Below are positions 11,017 to 23,533 of a stretch of DNA of 64,000 bases, piece after piece. A program made the translations under genes and the position numbers. The DNA is from Zygaena filipendulae (lineage: Eukaryota; Arthropoda; Insecta; Lepidoptera; Zygaenidae), in the NCBI GenBank assembly GCA_907165275.2, contig OU015660.1:10542501-10606500 (forward strand), written 5' to 3'. The notes under the pieces were generated by a model. The model saw only the letters and a program-made list of their open reading frames with translations, ran no database searches and was not told where the DNA came from. Every line of letters begins with the position of its first letter. The stretch's first letter is position 1.

Positions 11017-13069
11017 CTATTATGTACAAAAATAGACGAAGTACACTTTAGTAACATTTAACGTTAGACTTTTCCTCTGTAATTGTGGGGGCAGGGATAA
11101 CAATACTATCTAGTATCTACAGGTGGTCGATATATTAGAGCACCCTTTATAATATGACTGACTTAAGTATACAGCAACGTTGTGTTGGTGCGCAAAGATA
11201 TCATTCGTCTAATTAGGTACAGTGAGCATCTCTTTTGTCAGTTGAACTTTATTACATACTTAATTATTGCAATAAGATTCAACGACTGTCTAAAGTGATA
11301 AGATAATTCTGATGCTGTCTGTACTCTGTAAAGATAGATTTTCCTTTCTAGGAGTAAGGTAATCGAATGATCTGAGGAATTAAAAATAATTGTGCCTATT
11401 CGTAGCTTATTTCGATGTGTTTAGGATATAGTAGAAGCGAATTATAAGTTTCAGCACATTAGCAATGTCACGGCAAACTTTTTTGTACTAATGTAGAAAA
11501 GAAATTGCAGGGCAATCGATGCTAATTGCTGAAATCGATGCGATGATAGTAAATTAATAATGACAAATGTAATTGGTTTGTACTGAGACTTTTCCGCGAA
11601 ACTGACTTTAGGAATCGCTGTATTCTGTAGTATATACCTGCAGAGTTATTTGGAACACCAATTCCTTCGGGAGTACTGGTAGAGCTTTCAATTTAAACCA
11701 GCATACCCTACCCATAAACAAATAGTAACCGTTACTGAGAAATCTTGATTTTTGATCCTAAAAAACATTCCAACTCGAGTCAACATGTCAATGCTGTGCA
11801 AGCTGCTGGAAGCAACAAAATTACGAAATTTTATTTTAACTACACACTACACAGTGCTATAAAACTCTATCAGTTTGAACCTCTTTAATCTTCATCTTGG
11901 TAAAAGTACAATTTCTTAAAAAAATAATCAAAGGAAAGAAGGAATTCATTGAGTTACAAATAACCCTGCACAATACATATTATTATCACTGAACGAGCAC
12001 AGTCTTGTATGACTTTCATTTGACTCCTTATTGTTCAAACGTATCAAGCTCATAATTTTATAATTAATTTATCAACAAAACACATTATTCTTATCTACAA
12101 TATATATATATATATACAACAACGTTGTGACATTATAAAACACAATATTTACTATTTTTTATGTCTACAAGAAGAGTGGTTGCCATAACCCTATGACATT
12201 GTGGATTTGAGCTCAAAGTCAAGATCGCCTCCGAGGCCTCTGAATTTGAGGCAAATTCCACTTTGGAGAAAGATCAGCCTCCTAAATATCACCAAAAATG
12301 TCAAATCAGATTCCTTATTTTGACATTGTTAAATCTTAATGCTATAAGTAATTACTAATTAGGTTCAATTTTCAAAAACTAAAGTGTAAGCTAAAAGCTA
12401 TTTTTAGGGTCAATCCTGTTTAGGACATGAATTGAGCCGAGAATATTCTTATGGTCTTCTGATTTACCAGAAACATTGTTAATTCAATGTTTAATAATTT
12501 TGCTATCGAAGACTAAAAGGCTTTAGCGGGAAGAAATTTTTCGTTAAAATAGTAATATTTAAATAGTTAAATTCGAACATTGGACGAATTATTCGCTTCG
12601 CCTAATCAGTATTTAGAGGACTTAACACTAAAAATTTGAATTTATTTACATCATTTCAATCGCTACCTATTTAGTTTATTTATTTACCTCTTCACCTTAC
12701 TTAAATGCACGATAATCATAAATTCTTTTGACAACCATTTAAAATTTTCACTAATGTTCAAAATTCATTTTCGATGGATATTAAAAATGGGGCTGCCATT
12801 TTGGAGACATTTGTTTTAAGACCAATGTCGTAAAAGAAAGTGGCCTTCAACGTTGAAGGTTCTTGTAAACGCGAAACTCAGAAATCTTCAACGAAGTGTG
12901 ACATTGTGTAAGTAACAAGGGGTGGGTAGTGACGTCATATGACACTATAAATGTGTTATAGTATTTAACCGTATAGGAAAAACTTTTTATTAATGAATAA
13001 AAATAAAATAAATTATTTTTAAGTTCTGTCGATTTGCTAAATTGTTTGATTTTATAAAAAAGAAAATTG
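11017..13069. other. Intergenic, AT-rich, no gene seen
   Basis: About 2 kb between RNF19 and RNFT with no ORF resembling an exon. There is a (TA)n tract near 12102-12116 and a short dispersed repeat near 11245. It may include the RNFT 3' UTR at its right end. Confidence 0.5.
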
Positions 13070-13107
13070 TGACGTCACATCATGATGTATAATATATTGT
13101 GACGTCA
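13070..13107. promoter_or_regulatory. Two TGACGTCA palindromes (CRE-like)
   Basis: TGACGTCA occurs at 13070-13077 and again at 13100-13107, with a related TGACGTCATATG near 12930. The octamer is the classic CREB/ATF site. They lie beyond the RNFT stop and similar pairs sit inside the 323-bp repeats at 30034 and 33716, so they may be relics of such a repeat rather than host control sites. Confidence 0.35.
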
Positions 13108-13274
13108 CACCAAAGGGTTGGGGAGCTGCTAAATATGACCAGCTGTGAAAAAGATGAAAGAATCGTAAATTCATATAATAACGGACGACGGAATCCGCGC
13201 ACTTTTCAAAACTAACTCTTACTCTGCATGGAAGGAGCGTGTGACCGGGCACGTGTGGCGCGCAGGCCCGGGGC

Positions 13275-16200
13275 TCAGTACAGCTGGAAGTCGTAGGTGG
13301 TGGAGCCGTCGCGCCAGGTGGGCTCGTCGGCGACCTTGGCGCGGCACAGCGGGCACGTGTGCTCGCGGTCCAGCCACGCGGCGATGCACAGCTCGCAGAA
13401 GATGTGCCCGCAGCCGAGCCGCACCGGCGTCGTGTACTCGTCGTGGCAGATCGGGCACGAGTCGCCGGCCGAGCCCAGCTGCTCGCCGGTCGGCTTGCTG
13501 CCCAGGTTCTGCGGGCGGGACGCGCGAAAACAATATCACTTTCGAGCGTTCGATCTACCGAGTGTAGCATTTTACTTATCGTCTGAATAGTAGAAAAAAA
13601 AAGCGATAAATCAATCATACTATTAAATCAGTCATTGTAGTTGTTGTTTACGGATGTTGTAATTTTTGTGTGTTGTGAAAAATACAGTATTTTTCAATTT
13701 TAATTACAATAAAGGATCCCTACCGGGAACATTATAAAAAGTAATCGATGGACCAGATTATTCTTTGATTAAGATACGATTAGTCTTTTTCCCAGTAGGT
13801 TGGCTGGAAGTAAATTATTTTAAGCATCAAGTTCGCTCATTTACATAGTTTATCTTTAACCGGTTTCATTATTAATTAAATTATGTATTGTTAAATTTGT
13901 GTTGCCTAAACGAAAAAAGTATTTCAGTATAATATATTTTTCTGAGTAGTTGAACTTTATTACCATCGCAATAAGATTCAAAGATTTTAAAAGTTATTTA
14001 CATATTATGCTATGCTGACTGCACATCACAGAATTGGTATTTTTGGTGATTGGGCCAGCTAAATCTAATCATATCGTTTAAACGTCAATATGATTGAGAC
14101 AACAACTTTTGGCAATATCAGATTAATTCTTTCAATTGAAATCTTCACTTTTTGGGAAGTCGGTTAAAAAATCTATATACCCCGTAACTCACCACACTCT
14201 GCACCAGCGTCCAGGTGGCGCTCTTGAGCAGCTTGACCCGCAGCAACACCTCGACCACCTTGGCGATCACGTACCCGGAGGCGAGGAACATGCCCACCAT
14301 GCGCTCCGAGCCCTCGTACGACTGCACTAGGTAGAACAGCCACGGCTGCACGGTGAGCAGCGAGCGGTACAGCTGCGACACCGCCTCCACGAACAAATAC
14401 ACTTTGCCCTGGGGGGCAGAGGATATATTATCTTCTATACATGTTCTATACATATAAAATTCTTTGTCTTGAATGACTGATGGTCGATGGATCAACGCAC
14501 AGCCTAAACTGCTGATCGCACAGCCTAAACCGCTGATCGTAGAGGCCTGAAACTTGGAGTGTCTGTTCTTTGTATGACAAAGACATCGATAAAAAAGGCT
14601 TTTTGAAAATTCAACCCCTAAGGGGATGAAAGGGGTTGCAAAGTTTGTATGGAACAATTCCGAGGAAACTTCAAAACTGTGAAACCGCGCGAGACAGCTA
14701 GTCTATACATATAAAAAATATTTAAGTGTCTGTTTGTAATTCCAAATTACAGTTTTTCACTAAATGCATATATGAAATTATATACAGTACTGACAAAATA
14801 AAAAACAATTTCTTTCTGTCTGTTTGTTCCGCTAATCTCTGAAACGGCTGGACCAATTTTAATGGGACTTTCACTGGCAGATAGCTGATGTTATCAGAAG
14901 TAAATTAGGCTACTTTTATTTTAGAAAAAATAGTTCCTGTGAGAATTCCGAAACTCACGCGGGTGAAACCGCAGGGGACAGTTAGTTAAAAATAATAATA
15001 ATAATCCACCTTCACAACACACACACAAATCTACTTGATCCCACAGGCACAGTAAACTATGAGCTTGTGTCATGAAAACCGAACGACAAGTGCTCTTTAC
15101 ATTTTTCTCAATTCTTTTGTCAGTGAAGTCGACAACCAAGCATAAGATTAATACTGAACTTGGCTTTCACTTTTTGATGGGATTTTTTATTAATCTACAA
15201 GACGGACTACAAATTAAAATTTTTGAAACCAGGCTATTATTTAAATTAGCCAGATAGAATCGCCATTGTCGACTTACTCTCTTCTGGTAGGGCAGCAAGC
15301 ACGCCGGCGACATGGTGACCAGCAGTTTGATGTCAACGGTGATGATCTTGACGATCAGATCGGTCAGCACCACCAGCCACAGCAGTTCCCACACACTGAT
15401 CGGCTCCGTGTACCCGGGGAACATCACCACATTGGGCAAAAGCCGGTTGTGGCCGAACAGGAAATGTACAATCACTATGCAAGTGATTGTGAACACTAGT
15501 TCGCTGAATAGAGACACTATGCTCCGGTTCATCTGCTTGCCGTGTTCTCTGTTAAATTTAAATATGTACTGTTAGTTGTTACACACCTACTGGTGATGGA
15601 AATTAAATGAAATGTTACAGTTTCCACGAGCATGATTTATGTTATTTGTTAAATTATAATGCCACCAAAATCATTTTCATGTAAGATGTTGCCAAGACGA
15701 GGCCATAACACTCAATCTTATGTAGAGCCTACATTCTAAAACTACAAGACCCAATTTCACAAACTCTACACCTTAGTCAAAATATTTGACTTGGTGATTT
15801 TGCTACTCACATGGGCTGTGGGCGTAAGGTGAAAAATTTATCCACTGTTCATTACTTTTCAGTCATACAATAGTTCTTGTGGTAACAAAACGGCCAAGCC
15901 ACAAATTTGACATTTAGTCTAGAATTAGATCTTTGAATTGACAGTAAGAGCGTTTTCACACTATCCGATCCGATATCGGTGTCGGATGCCGACACGATAT
16001 CGGGGCAAGCAAAATGTATGAAATATGTACCTGTCTTTCATATTGTCCAGCCCGATATCGGATATCGGAGCCGACACCGATACGCTGGCGGCACCATCGG
16101 ACGCCCGTGAGCCGTCGGACGATAATGTTTGTATGTGTGCTGTACGTGTATCTAAATTGTCTCTGTGTGCGTAGAGCCTGATGCGCGGCGGCCATTTTGA

Positions 16201-18033
16201 GCTTCTTTACTAGTTTGGTTGTCAGATACAGCAAATAAAGTTTTCTATTATAGTCTGCCATGATGACCTGCCCGCACTAAGCTATGGAGCAAATGGCCGT
16301 ATCGGAACGATTTTGTCGGAAATATGTGAAAATAGCACATGGTGTCGGCTATCGGATGTCGGCTATCGTCGTCCGACACCGATATCGGATCGGATAATGT
16401 GAAAACGCTCTAACAGTAAACAGGAGTGGGATGTAATATATATTTATTTATTTTATTATGTTATACAGAAGTACCATGACTATCATGGTAATCTCAATTT
16501 TAACTATAAGTAAATAATTAAGGTAAATCAAATAAAAAAAAAATCTGGCCTTGCCTCCTAACATCTCTGCCTAATACTCAGAGCATTACATTACTCACAA
16601 AAAGGTTTACTCACAAAAAAACAAAATAAATTTACAAACTCATATTATTATACTATAGCTATTAGCTAGTAGCTACATTAGTTAGATTTATATAATAAAA
16701 CCAACCTCCTGACAAGACTGTTGCTGTGCGAAAACGTGCAGAACAGAATGAAAAAGGTGAATATACCTTCCCTGCTGTCATACATAAACTTGATGAACAA
16801 TAGCAAGTAGAAAGGTGCATAACGGAGGAGCACGTTAAGTGTCGCCCTCACATCAACCACCTGAAAGGAAATAATTCTTTATTAATGTATCTAATTCTTT
16901 GTGGTTTATGACTCCACCGGCAAGAATAACTCTTGCAATGTCACTGCACAAAGAAATCAGTTATCTAGTGAACTAGAGACCTGCAAATGCTTGGAATGTC
17001 TGTCATTGACCTTGTCTATTTTTTACTTGATCAACTGATATAAACTTCACAAAAAATACCTGTTTTGTTCAGACAATGGGTCATAGCTATGTTAGTTCCT
17101 GAAGGAATTGAAAAATTGATGTGACCACAACAATATGAAACAGATGTATAAATAAAAGATAATAGTAAATAATGATACACAAATATATAAAACTGAATAT
17201 TTAATGTCACAATTTTTTTATATCTAGCTAGCTACAGGAAATCATATTATTTTTGAGTATTCAACTATTTATAATATTAGAACTACTATGATTATGGGAT
17301 GTCGAATGTGGATACTGTTAAACAAATCATAACCCACCTGCTGTGTGCCATCTTCACTTTGGCTGTCATTGTCGGCATTGTCATGTACATTATTATTATT
17401 GGGAGCATTTTCGTCAATATGCTCGGGTATTGGGTCAGACAAGTTTGATTCATTAGATGCACTATTACTCAATCCATGGCTAGTTGACTGCTGCCTCTGA
17501 GGTGTTGCACGCTCCGTCACTACATAAGTCTGTGCATTAGGACCAAGGTTAATATGGGCTATTGAACTTTGTGGCCGTTGTAGAGCTGACTCTCCTACTT
17601 GATGGGTTCCTGGTGTATTCCTAGGCAGCCATGTGGGAAGGGATAGTCTTGCATTGTTTCCCTGTACAGAATAAATAAAACTGTATAACTGTCGTTATAA
17701 TGACTATACTTAAAATTGATACAAAGCTAGTAACACTGTTTTTACAGGACAAAGGAATTATTGTAATCTAATAGGGTTGACCTTTTCGAGTAGGTAGGTA
17801 GGTACCTCACACACATTGGTATTTTATTAATTACTTACCATACGTGCATGTTCAACGAGAGGTCTGATCTCCCTAAAGACATTATTAAGGCGGTCTCCGA
17901 GGCCCAGGTTATTTCTAACAGGAGGCACAGGCCTGGAACCAGAGTCCAATCTGTGCAATACGATGTTACGAGGTGAGCTCGCAACTGGAACCTCGTCTTC
18001 AATATCCAAGTTGACTTGATGTGACTGCGCCAT
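13275..18033 (-). CDS. RNFT: RNFT1/2-type RING finger and transmembrane protein
   Basis: Six minus-strand exons join in frame: 18033-17839, 17661-17338, 16860-16706, 15548-15278, 14408-14193 and 13508-13275, giving 464 residues. The N-terminal ~170 residues are polar, rich in Ser/Asn/Asp and probably disordered. Residues from about 175 to 385 carry several hydrophobic helices (for example YAPFYLLLFIKFMY, LVFTITCIVIVHFLFG, LLWLVVLTDLIVKII, MVGMFLASGYVIAKVVEVLL), with GKVYLFVEAVSQLYRSL between them as in vertebrate RNFT1/2. The last 77 residues hold a RING (CPICHDEY, CGHIFCELC, DREHTCPLCR) and end YDFQLY. The family are membrane-anchored E3 ubiquitin ligases linked to ER quality control. A start 30 bases upstream (18063, MLVSN) is also possible; MAQSHQ was preferred as the shorter, ordinary start. 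Confidence 0.92.
14445..14701 (+). mobile_element. Helitron-like element, first of a head-to-tail pair
   Basis: Starts TCTATACATATAAAATTC and ends GAAACCGCGCGAGACAGCTAG at 14701. It lies in an RNFT intron about 36 bp upstream of the 14408-14193 exon. Its interior (AACCCCTAAGGGGATGAAAG) differs from the next element, so the two are different subfamilies. Confidence 0.7.
14702..14985 (+). mobile_element. Helitron-like element, second of the pair
   Basis: Begins TCTATACATATAAAAAATA directly after the CTAG of the preceding element, with no base between, and ends GGGTGAAACCGCAGGGGACAGTTAG before T. It is related to the minus-strand copy at 61338-61569 (shared GTTTGTAATTCCAAATT-like and CTGTCTGTTTGTTCCG blocks). 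Confidence 0.75.
14990..15090 (-). mobile_element. SINE 3'-tail fragment
   Basis: In minus orientation it matches the distal part of the SINE at 39909-40139 (the GTGGGATCAAGTAGAT block and the CACAAGCTTATAG-like block). It ends in an ATT-type trinucleotide tail (14989-15003). The tRNA-like head is absent. Confidence 0.65.
15947..16412. mobile_element. 466-bp TIR element in RNFT intron
   Basis: The ends are near-perfect 40-bp inverted repeats beginning AGAGCGTTTTCACA and reaching GATATCGGTGTCGGA. They are flanked by a 6-bp direct repeat ACAGTA at 15941-15946 and 16413-16418. Further GATATCGG/GTCGGA motifs are repeated just inside both ends, as in transposase-binding subterminal repeats. There is no transposase, so it is non-autonomous. 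The superfamily was not settled. Confidence 0.85.
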
Positions 18034-19507
18034 TGCACGAAAAATTATATTGGAAACAAGCACGTATTGTTTATATTTAAATTACAAATAGACATTTCTT
18101 AAAAACCGACCAACAGAAATTAGAAATCCTAAATCCAAACTCCCAAGTAGCAAGTAGAGTAGGTGAAGTGAAGTAGGGCTGTTGATAAAATATCGAAATT
18201 TATTACTAATACTTTTTGAACGATATATCGTTAGTTCGATATTGAAATATAGATATCGACAGTAGAAATTTTATTCAATAGGTTTTTATTTTTAATTTTT
18301 TCTCGCCAATTATTGAAATACAACACCATTGTAAACTTAAGACATAAAACAATAGTCTTGATTTTAATCAAAAGGTGACCTGTTTAGCATTTACATCTTA
18401 AATCGATAGGGCAGTTATTTGTTTTTTCTATTTTTATGAGAACGTATCTGTTTTTTTGAAAAGAAAAAGGATTTTTGACATAAAATAATAAAAAAATTTT
18501 AATCTTCCTAGAAGAACTTAACATTTTCATACATTTATAATTTAATTTGTCTAATAAATATACTGAATATTACTGTGCAAATAATTTTTAAGCCAACTTA
18601 CGATTGTTTTTTTAAAACGAAGCCGATAAAATTAAAAAACGATATTTTATTGAAGTATCGATATTTTTTCCGATTTATCAAACACTGATATTGATATTTT
18701 TAAAAATATCAACAGCCCTACTCCCAAGGTCGGACAGAATAATGACATTTCGTCATTTCAGATTTGACATACCTAGCATTGACTTTGACAAGCGCAATTT
18801 TTTTTTGTTAAACCTCCTTAAAGGGAAGGCAAAGGAACATAAGTCCATACAGCCAGTTCAGATGTCTTTCTTTTCTCAAGATATTTACGGGATTAACGGG
18901 ACTTCTGGAAGCAATTCTTCACAATTGGACCTTACTGGGATGCTCTGTAGCGAACACCCCATTTCATGTTATTTTCCTGTTTCTACGCACTGTTTATAAC
19001 TAATGGATTACTATTATGTAAATTCCACCACGTTTACAATATTAACCACGATAAACTTAATTGTAAAACAAAGAAAACTGACGTTCATTTTGCTAAAATG
19101 AAATGCCGTGACGGTCAAACATCATATAATCACTACGTTTTACATAACGGCGAAGTTGGTACTTCGCAGTGAGGAGAACCATCTGCGTGTATGAAAAGTG
19201 TCAGTCAAGAAGCTTCAAATTGTGGTGGTACCACGGTACATTGATTATAGAGTACGTCTGTCGTTTGTACAGTAGGATAGCGAATTGAATAAGGAAAATA
19301 AAAATTTCCGCTTTTTACTTTTCAATTTTCACCCACTTGGGCAACTTTTCACTCCACAAAGTTTTCCCAATTTTTTTCTAAAGTTTTACAAGAATTAAGA
19401 ATATAAAATAACGAAAAAGGATTAAAAAAATGCGGTTTTATCAAATAAGTAAGTACCAACATCAGTCAAGTAATCACCAATCAAAGAGTAGGTACCTATA
19501 TCTATAA
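18034..19507. other. Intergenic, RNFT upstream region, no gene seen
   Basis: Contains the RNFT 5' flank. The block at about 18780-18960 (AAGGCAAAGGAACATAAGTC...) resembles blocks near 23120 and 41575 and is part of a dispersed repeat family. The small ORFs over it are not supported as genes. Confidence 0.5.
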
Positions 19508-19792
19508 CTAGCTGTTCCCCGCGGTTTCACCCGCGGAAATTTCGGAGATCCCGCAGGAATTCCGGAATGCAAAGTACCTACCCTATGTCCTTCTCTGTAC
19601 CCCTGACAATGTGTACCTAAGTATGCAAAATTTCATAAGATTGCACCGACGTTAATTTCGGAGTTCCTGCGGGAATTCCGGGATAAAAAGTATCCTATGT
19701 CCGTTTCCTGGTTCTAAGCTACCTCCCCACCAATTTTCAGCCAAATCGGTTCAGCCGTTCCTGAGTTATAAATAGTGTAACTAACACGACTT
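19508..19792 (-). mobile_element. Helitron-like element
   Basis: The 3' end reads CCGCGGGTGAAACCGCGG then GGAACAGCTAG in minus orientation (CTAG at 19511-19508). Two CCCGC(A/G)GGAA(C/T)TCCG blocks follow. The 5' boundary near GTTAGTTACACTATTTATAA is only approximate. Confidence 0.65.
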
Positions 19793-19797
19793 ATGTA

Positions 19798-20054
19798 CTA
19801 GCTGTCCCCCGCGATTTCATCCGCGGTAATTTCGGAGTTCCCGCGGTAATTCCGGGAAAAAAGTGCTGTAGTTTACGGTGATAAGCAGTTCCCCGCATTA
19901 ATTCCGGAGTTCCCGGGGGAATTCCGGGATAAATACTATCCTATCTTAAGTTGGACCATATTATAAATGGATACAAAATTTTATCCGAATCCGTTCAGTA
20001 GTTTCGGAGTCCATCGCAGACAAACAAAGTGACACGTGATTTATATATATTAGA
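19798..20054 (-). mobile_element. Helitron-like element
   Basis: The complete minus-orientation copy runs from TCTAATATATATAAATCACG at 20054 to GGGGACAGCTAG at 19798. It belongs to the same subfamily as the warts-intron copies at 47670, 47888 and 44861. Confidence 0.8.
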
Positions 20055-20369
20055 ATAGATAATTAATAACTTCAACAATGATATTCATTCTCTCTATGCT
20101 ATACGCTATAGGGCACTTGCATGAATATTTTTTTCCAATCTATTTTACATATACATATTATGTATATGGCCTGCTTAAACAAAGCAAGAAAAAGAAAAAC
20201 TTGCTGGATTGGACTTGCTTTGCTGGATTTTTTGGATACTTTCAGCTTATTCCCCGTATAAGAAAGCGTCCGTCGAGAAGAATAGCGCTAAAGATGAATT
20301 ATAAAGATACTAGCTGTGCCCCGCGGTTTCACCCGCGGTTAGGGTACTAGCATGAAATTTATTATAATA

Positions 20370-21640
20370 AACAAATTTTTAACAAAAAAATTAAAACCGA
20401 CTTCCAAAAAAGCTAAAAATAAAAAGCTAAAAATAACAAAATACCGATTTAATCCAAAAGACAAAAACACACGTAATATTATTATTGGTTTGTGCTACCA
20501 CTGATCGGTTTGAATTCGGTGACAAGCCCGCTGGTGTCTGCCCACTTGAGTTGTTCTGCTCACGAAGAGCTAGTGGCAGGAGTCGACTTAGCCCATCTAC
20601 CCCCTCCATATTTGGCTTGTCACCGACTTCATACCGATCAGTGGTAGCACAAACCAATAATAATATTACGTGTGTTTTTGTCTTTTGGATTAAATCGGTA
20701 TTTTGTTATTTTTAGCTTTTTATTTTTAGCTTTTTTGGAAGTCGGTTTTAATTTTTTTGTTAAAAATTTGTTTATTTCTTGCTTTTTAGTGAGTCGGTTT
20801 GTAATTTATCTAAGTTACAATTGCCTACTGTTACTGCTCATAACCTTTTACAAAATATTGCTTTTCCCGATGCAGGGTCGTTAATTTTTGAGGAGTTCTG
20901 CTGGTACACCATCATCAGTTCCACTTCACCATATACATTATGACGAACATAAATTGTTTAGAAACCACATTAAAGTTAATGAATCGGAATCTGTGAAATA
21001 CCTATTATTTAGTAGTTTCGATGACCATCTGCGGTCTTCATCATCAGTTCCACTTCTTCAAATTTTACTTTCCAAAAGCAAATAAACGATTTACTATCAA
21101 AAATACCCAAATCGTCATGGGTGTGCCTATAAATTTTGAAGAGTTTCTTCGATTTCTCCAAGATCCCACCATCAGATCCTGACTTGGTGACAATGTGACC
21201 AATTCGGAAGTATCTCCTTTCAAACAAAAAAACAATTTTCCAAATCGCTCTAACTAGGACCCCTGAAAGACGTATTATTGTTGAGTTGTTCCGATGACCA
21301 TCTGTGGTCTTCATCATCAGTTCCACTTCTTCAAATTTAGCTTTTCGAAAGCAAATGAATGATTTACTATAAAAAATACCCAAATTGCTATAGGTGTGCC
21401 TATAATTTTTGAAGAGTTCCCTCGATTTCTCCAAGATCCCATCATCAGATCCCGACTTGGTGGCAATGGGACCTAATTGGGAGTATACCCTTTCAAACAA
21501 AAAAAGAATTTTTCAAATCGGTCCACCCGTCTTCGAGTAATCGGTGAACATATCAACATACATAAAAAAAAAAAAAAAAAAAAAAACATACATACAATCG
21601 AACATAGAACCTCCTCCTTTTTGGAAGTCGGTTAATAAAC
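20370..21640 (+). mobile_element. Composite foldback/tandem-unit repeat, copy 2
   Basis: Order of parts: palindrome with ~165-bp arms (20370-20772), a spacer with TGCTTTTCCCGATGCAGGG, two ~276-bp units (the GATGACCATCTG block at about 21019 and 21295), an A tract of 22 at about 21566-21587, and a terminal CTCCTTTTTGGAAGTCGGTT. The last block is the inverse of the element's left edge (AACCGACTTCCAAAAA), so the whole has short terminal inverted repeats. No enzyme is encoded. Confidence 0.75.
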
Positions 21641-21654
21641 TGTGTCAATATTTC

Positions 21655-22849
21655 AATTAACAAAAAAATTAAAACCGACTTCCAAAAACACAAAACTAAT
21701 AAAAAGCTAAAAATAAAAAGCTAAAAATAACAAAATATCGAATTAATCCAAATGACAAAAACACGCGTAATATTATTATTGATTTGTGCTACCACTGATC
21801 GGTTTGAATTCGGTGACAAGCCCGCTGGTGTCTGCCCACTTGGGTTGTGCTCACGAAGAGCTGGTGGCGGGAGTCGACTTGGCCCATCTACCCTCCATAT
21901 TTGTCTTGTCACCGACTTCATACCGATCAGTGGTAGCACGAATCAATAATAATATTACGCGTGTTTTTGTCATTTGGATTAATTCGATATTTTGTTATTT
22001 TTAGCTTTTTATTTTTAGCTTTTTATTAGTTTTGTGTTTTTGGAAGTCGGTTTTAATTTTTTTGTTAAAAATTTGTTTATTTCTTGCTTTTTAGTGAGTC
22101 GGTTTGTAATTTATCTAAGTTACAATAGCCTAATGTCAACTGCTCATAAACTTATACAAAATATTGCTTTTCCCGATGCAGGGACGTTAATTTTTGAGGA
22201 GTTCTGCTGGTACACCACAATCAGTTCCACTTCACCATATACATTGTGACGAACATAATTGTTTAGAAACCACATTAAAGTTAACGAATCGAAATCTGTG
22301 AAATACCTATTATTTAGTAGTTCCGATGACCATCTGTGGTCTTCATCATCAGTTCTACTTCTTCAAACTTTGCTTTCCGAAAGCAAATAAACGATTTACT
22401 ATAAATAATACAAAAATCGCTATAGGTGTACCTATAATTTTTGAAGAGTTCCCTCGATTACTCCAAGATCCCATCATCAGATCTCGACTTGGTGATAATG
22501 GAATCAATTTGGGAGTATCCCCTTCAAACAAAAAAGCTATTTTTGAAATCGCTCCAATCGTAACCCGTGAAATACGTATTATTGTTGAGTAGTTCCGATG
22601 ACCATCTGTGGTCTTCATCATCAGTTCCACTTCTTCAAATTTTGCTTTCCAAAAGCAAATGAACGATTTACTATAAAAAATACCCAAATCGCTATAGGTG
22701 TGCCTATAATTTTTGAAGAGTTCCCTCGATTTCTCCAAGATCCCATCATCAGATCCCGACTTGGTTGCAATGGGACCTAATTGGGAGTAAACCCTTTCAA
22801 ACAAAAAAGAATTTTCGAAATCGGTCCAACCGTCTTCGAGTAATCGGTG

Positions 22850-22898
<49 letters not shown>

Positions 22899-22947
22899 CA
22901 TACATACAATCGAACATAGAACCTCCTCCTTTTTGGAAGTCGGTTAA
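21655..22947 (+). mobile_element. Composite foldback/tandem-unit repeat, copy 3
   Basis: Same plan and orientation as the preceding copy, from which it is separated by about 20 bp. It has the palindrome (21655-22074), units with the GATGACCATCTG block at about 22327 and 22599, an uninterrupted run of 43 A residues (22855-22897), and the closing GGAAGTCGGTTAA. A stray terminal fragment of the family lies at 29869-29926 and another at about 44487-44535. Confidence 0.75.
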
Positions 22948-23068
22948 AAATAGAGCCTTAGAAAAGCGTTGTCGTGAAAGATTTACAGAAAAATTTTCAA
23001 TAGTTTCCAAAATATTCAACTTTTAATTTTTTGCAACGGAACGTTGCAACGAAACACCAATCACAGTC
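22943..23068 (+). repeat. Dispersed ~130-bp repeat
   Basis: AATAGAGCCTTAGAAAAGCG through GAAACGAAACACCAATCACAG recurs at 57461-57596 (same strand) and at about 41664-41800 (opposite strand). The family is unknown. The downstream stretch to about 23270 is also shared with 41560-41640. Confidence 0.7.
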
Positions 23069-23533
23069 AAGCTTGACACATGACGTCACTTTTATTTTTT
23101 TAGGAAACATTTACCTATTTCAGAGAAGGCAAAAGAAACTAAGTGCATACAGTCAACGCATATTTTCCATTTTCTGAAGTTTTTTACTTTAAAATGCATC
23201 GGTAAGATGCATTTCGATTCTTTACTGGAACTTTTGGAAGTAACTCGACACAGTTCAACCTTAATTTCGCTTTTAGATATTGAAGTTATCTGTCTGTCAG
23301 TGTCACATGACCCTGTCAATACGACAGTGACATTTCTATCACAGATCAATAAGGCGTAATTTTGAACTAGAGACGTCATTCCGCGTTTCGGCGGTAAGGT
23401 CTAAAGTAAAAACTTTGAAACGCTCTATTTAATTAATTTATGCATATATTTTTTTTCTTTTTCTTGCTTTGTTTAAGTAGGCCATATATCTTTAAAATAG
23501 ACTGAAAAAAAACATTCATGCAAGTACCCTATT

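Noticed and set aside
13219..13590. Plus-strand frames over the RNFT RING exon
   Set aside because: The minus strand gives a full RING with matching splice sites; the plus-strand frames are Arg/Ser-rich shadows.
22355..22909. 184-residue minus-strand frame and similar ones at 1-500 and 21009-21500
   Set aside because: These recur in every copy of the tandem units, with Phe runs from the A tract. A repeat consensus rather than a conserved protein is the simpler reading, although an ancient coding origin for the unit is not excluded.
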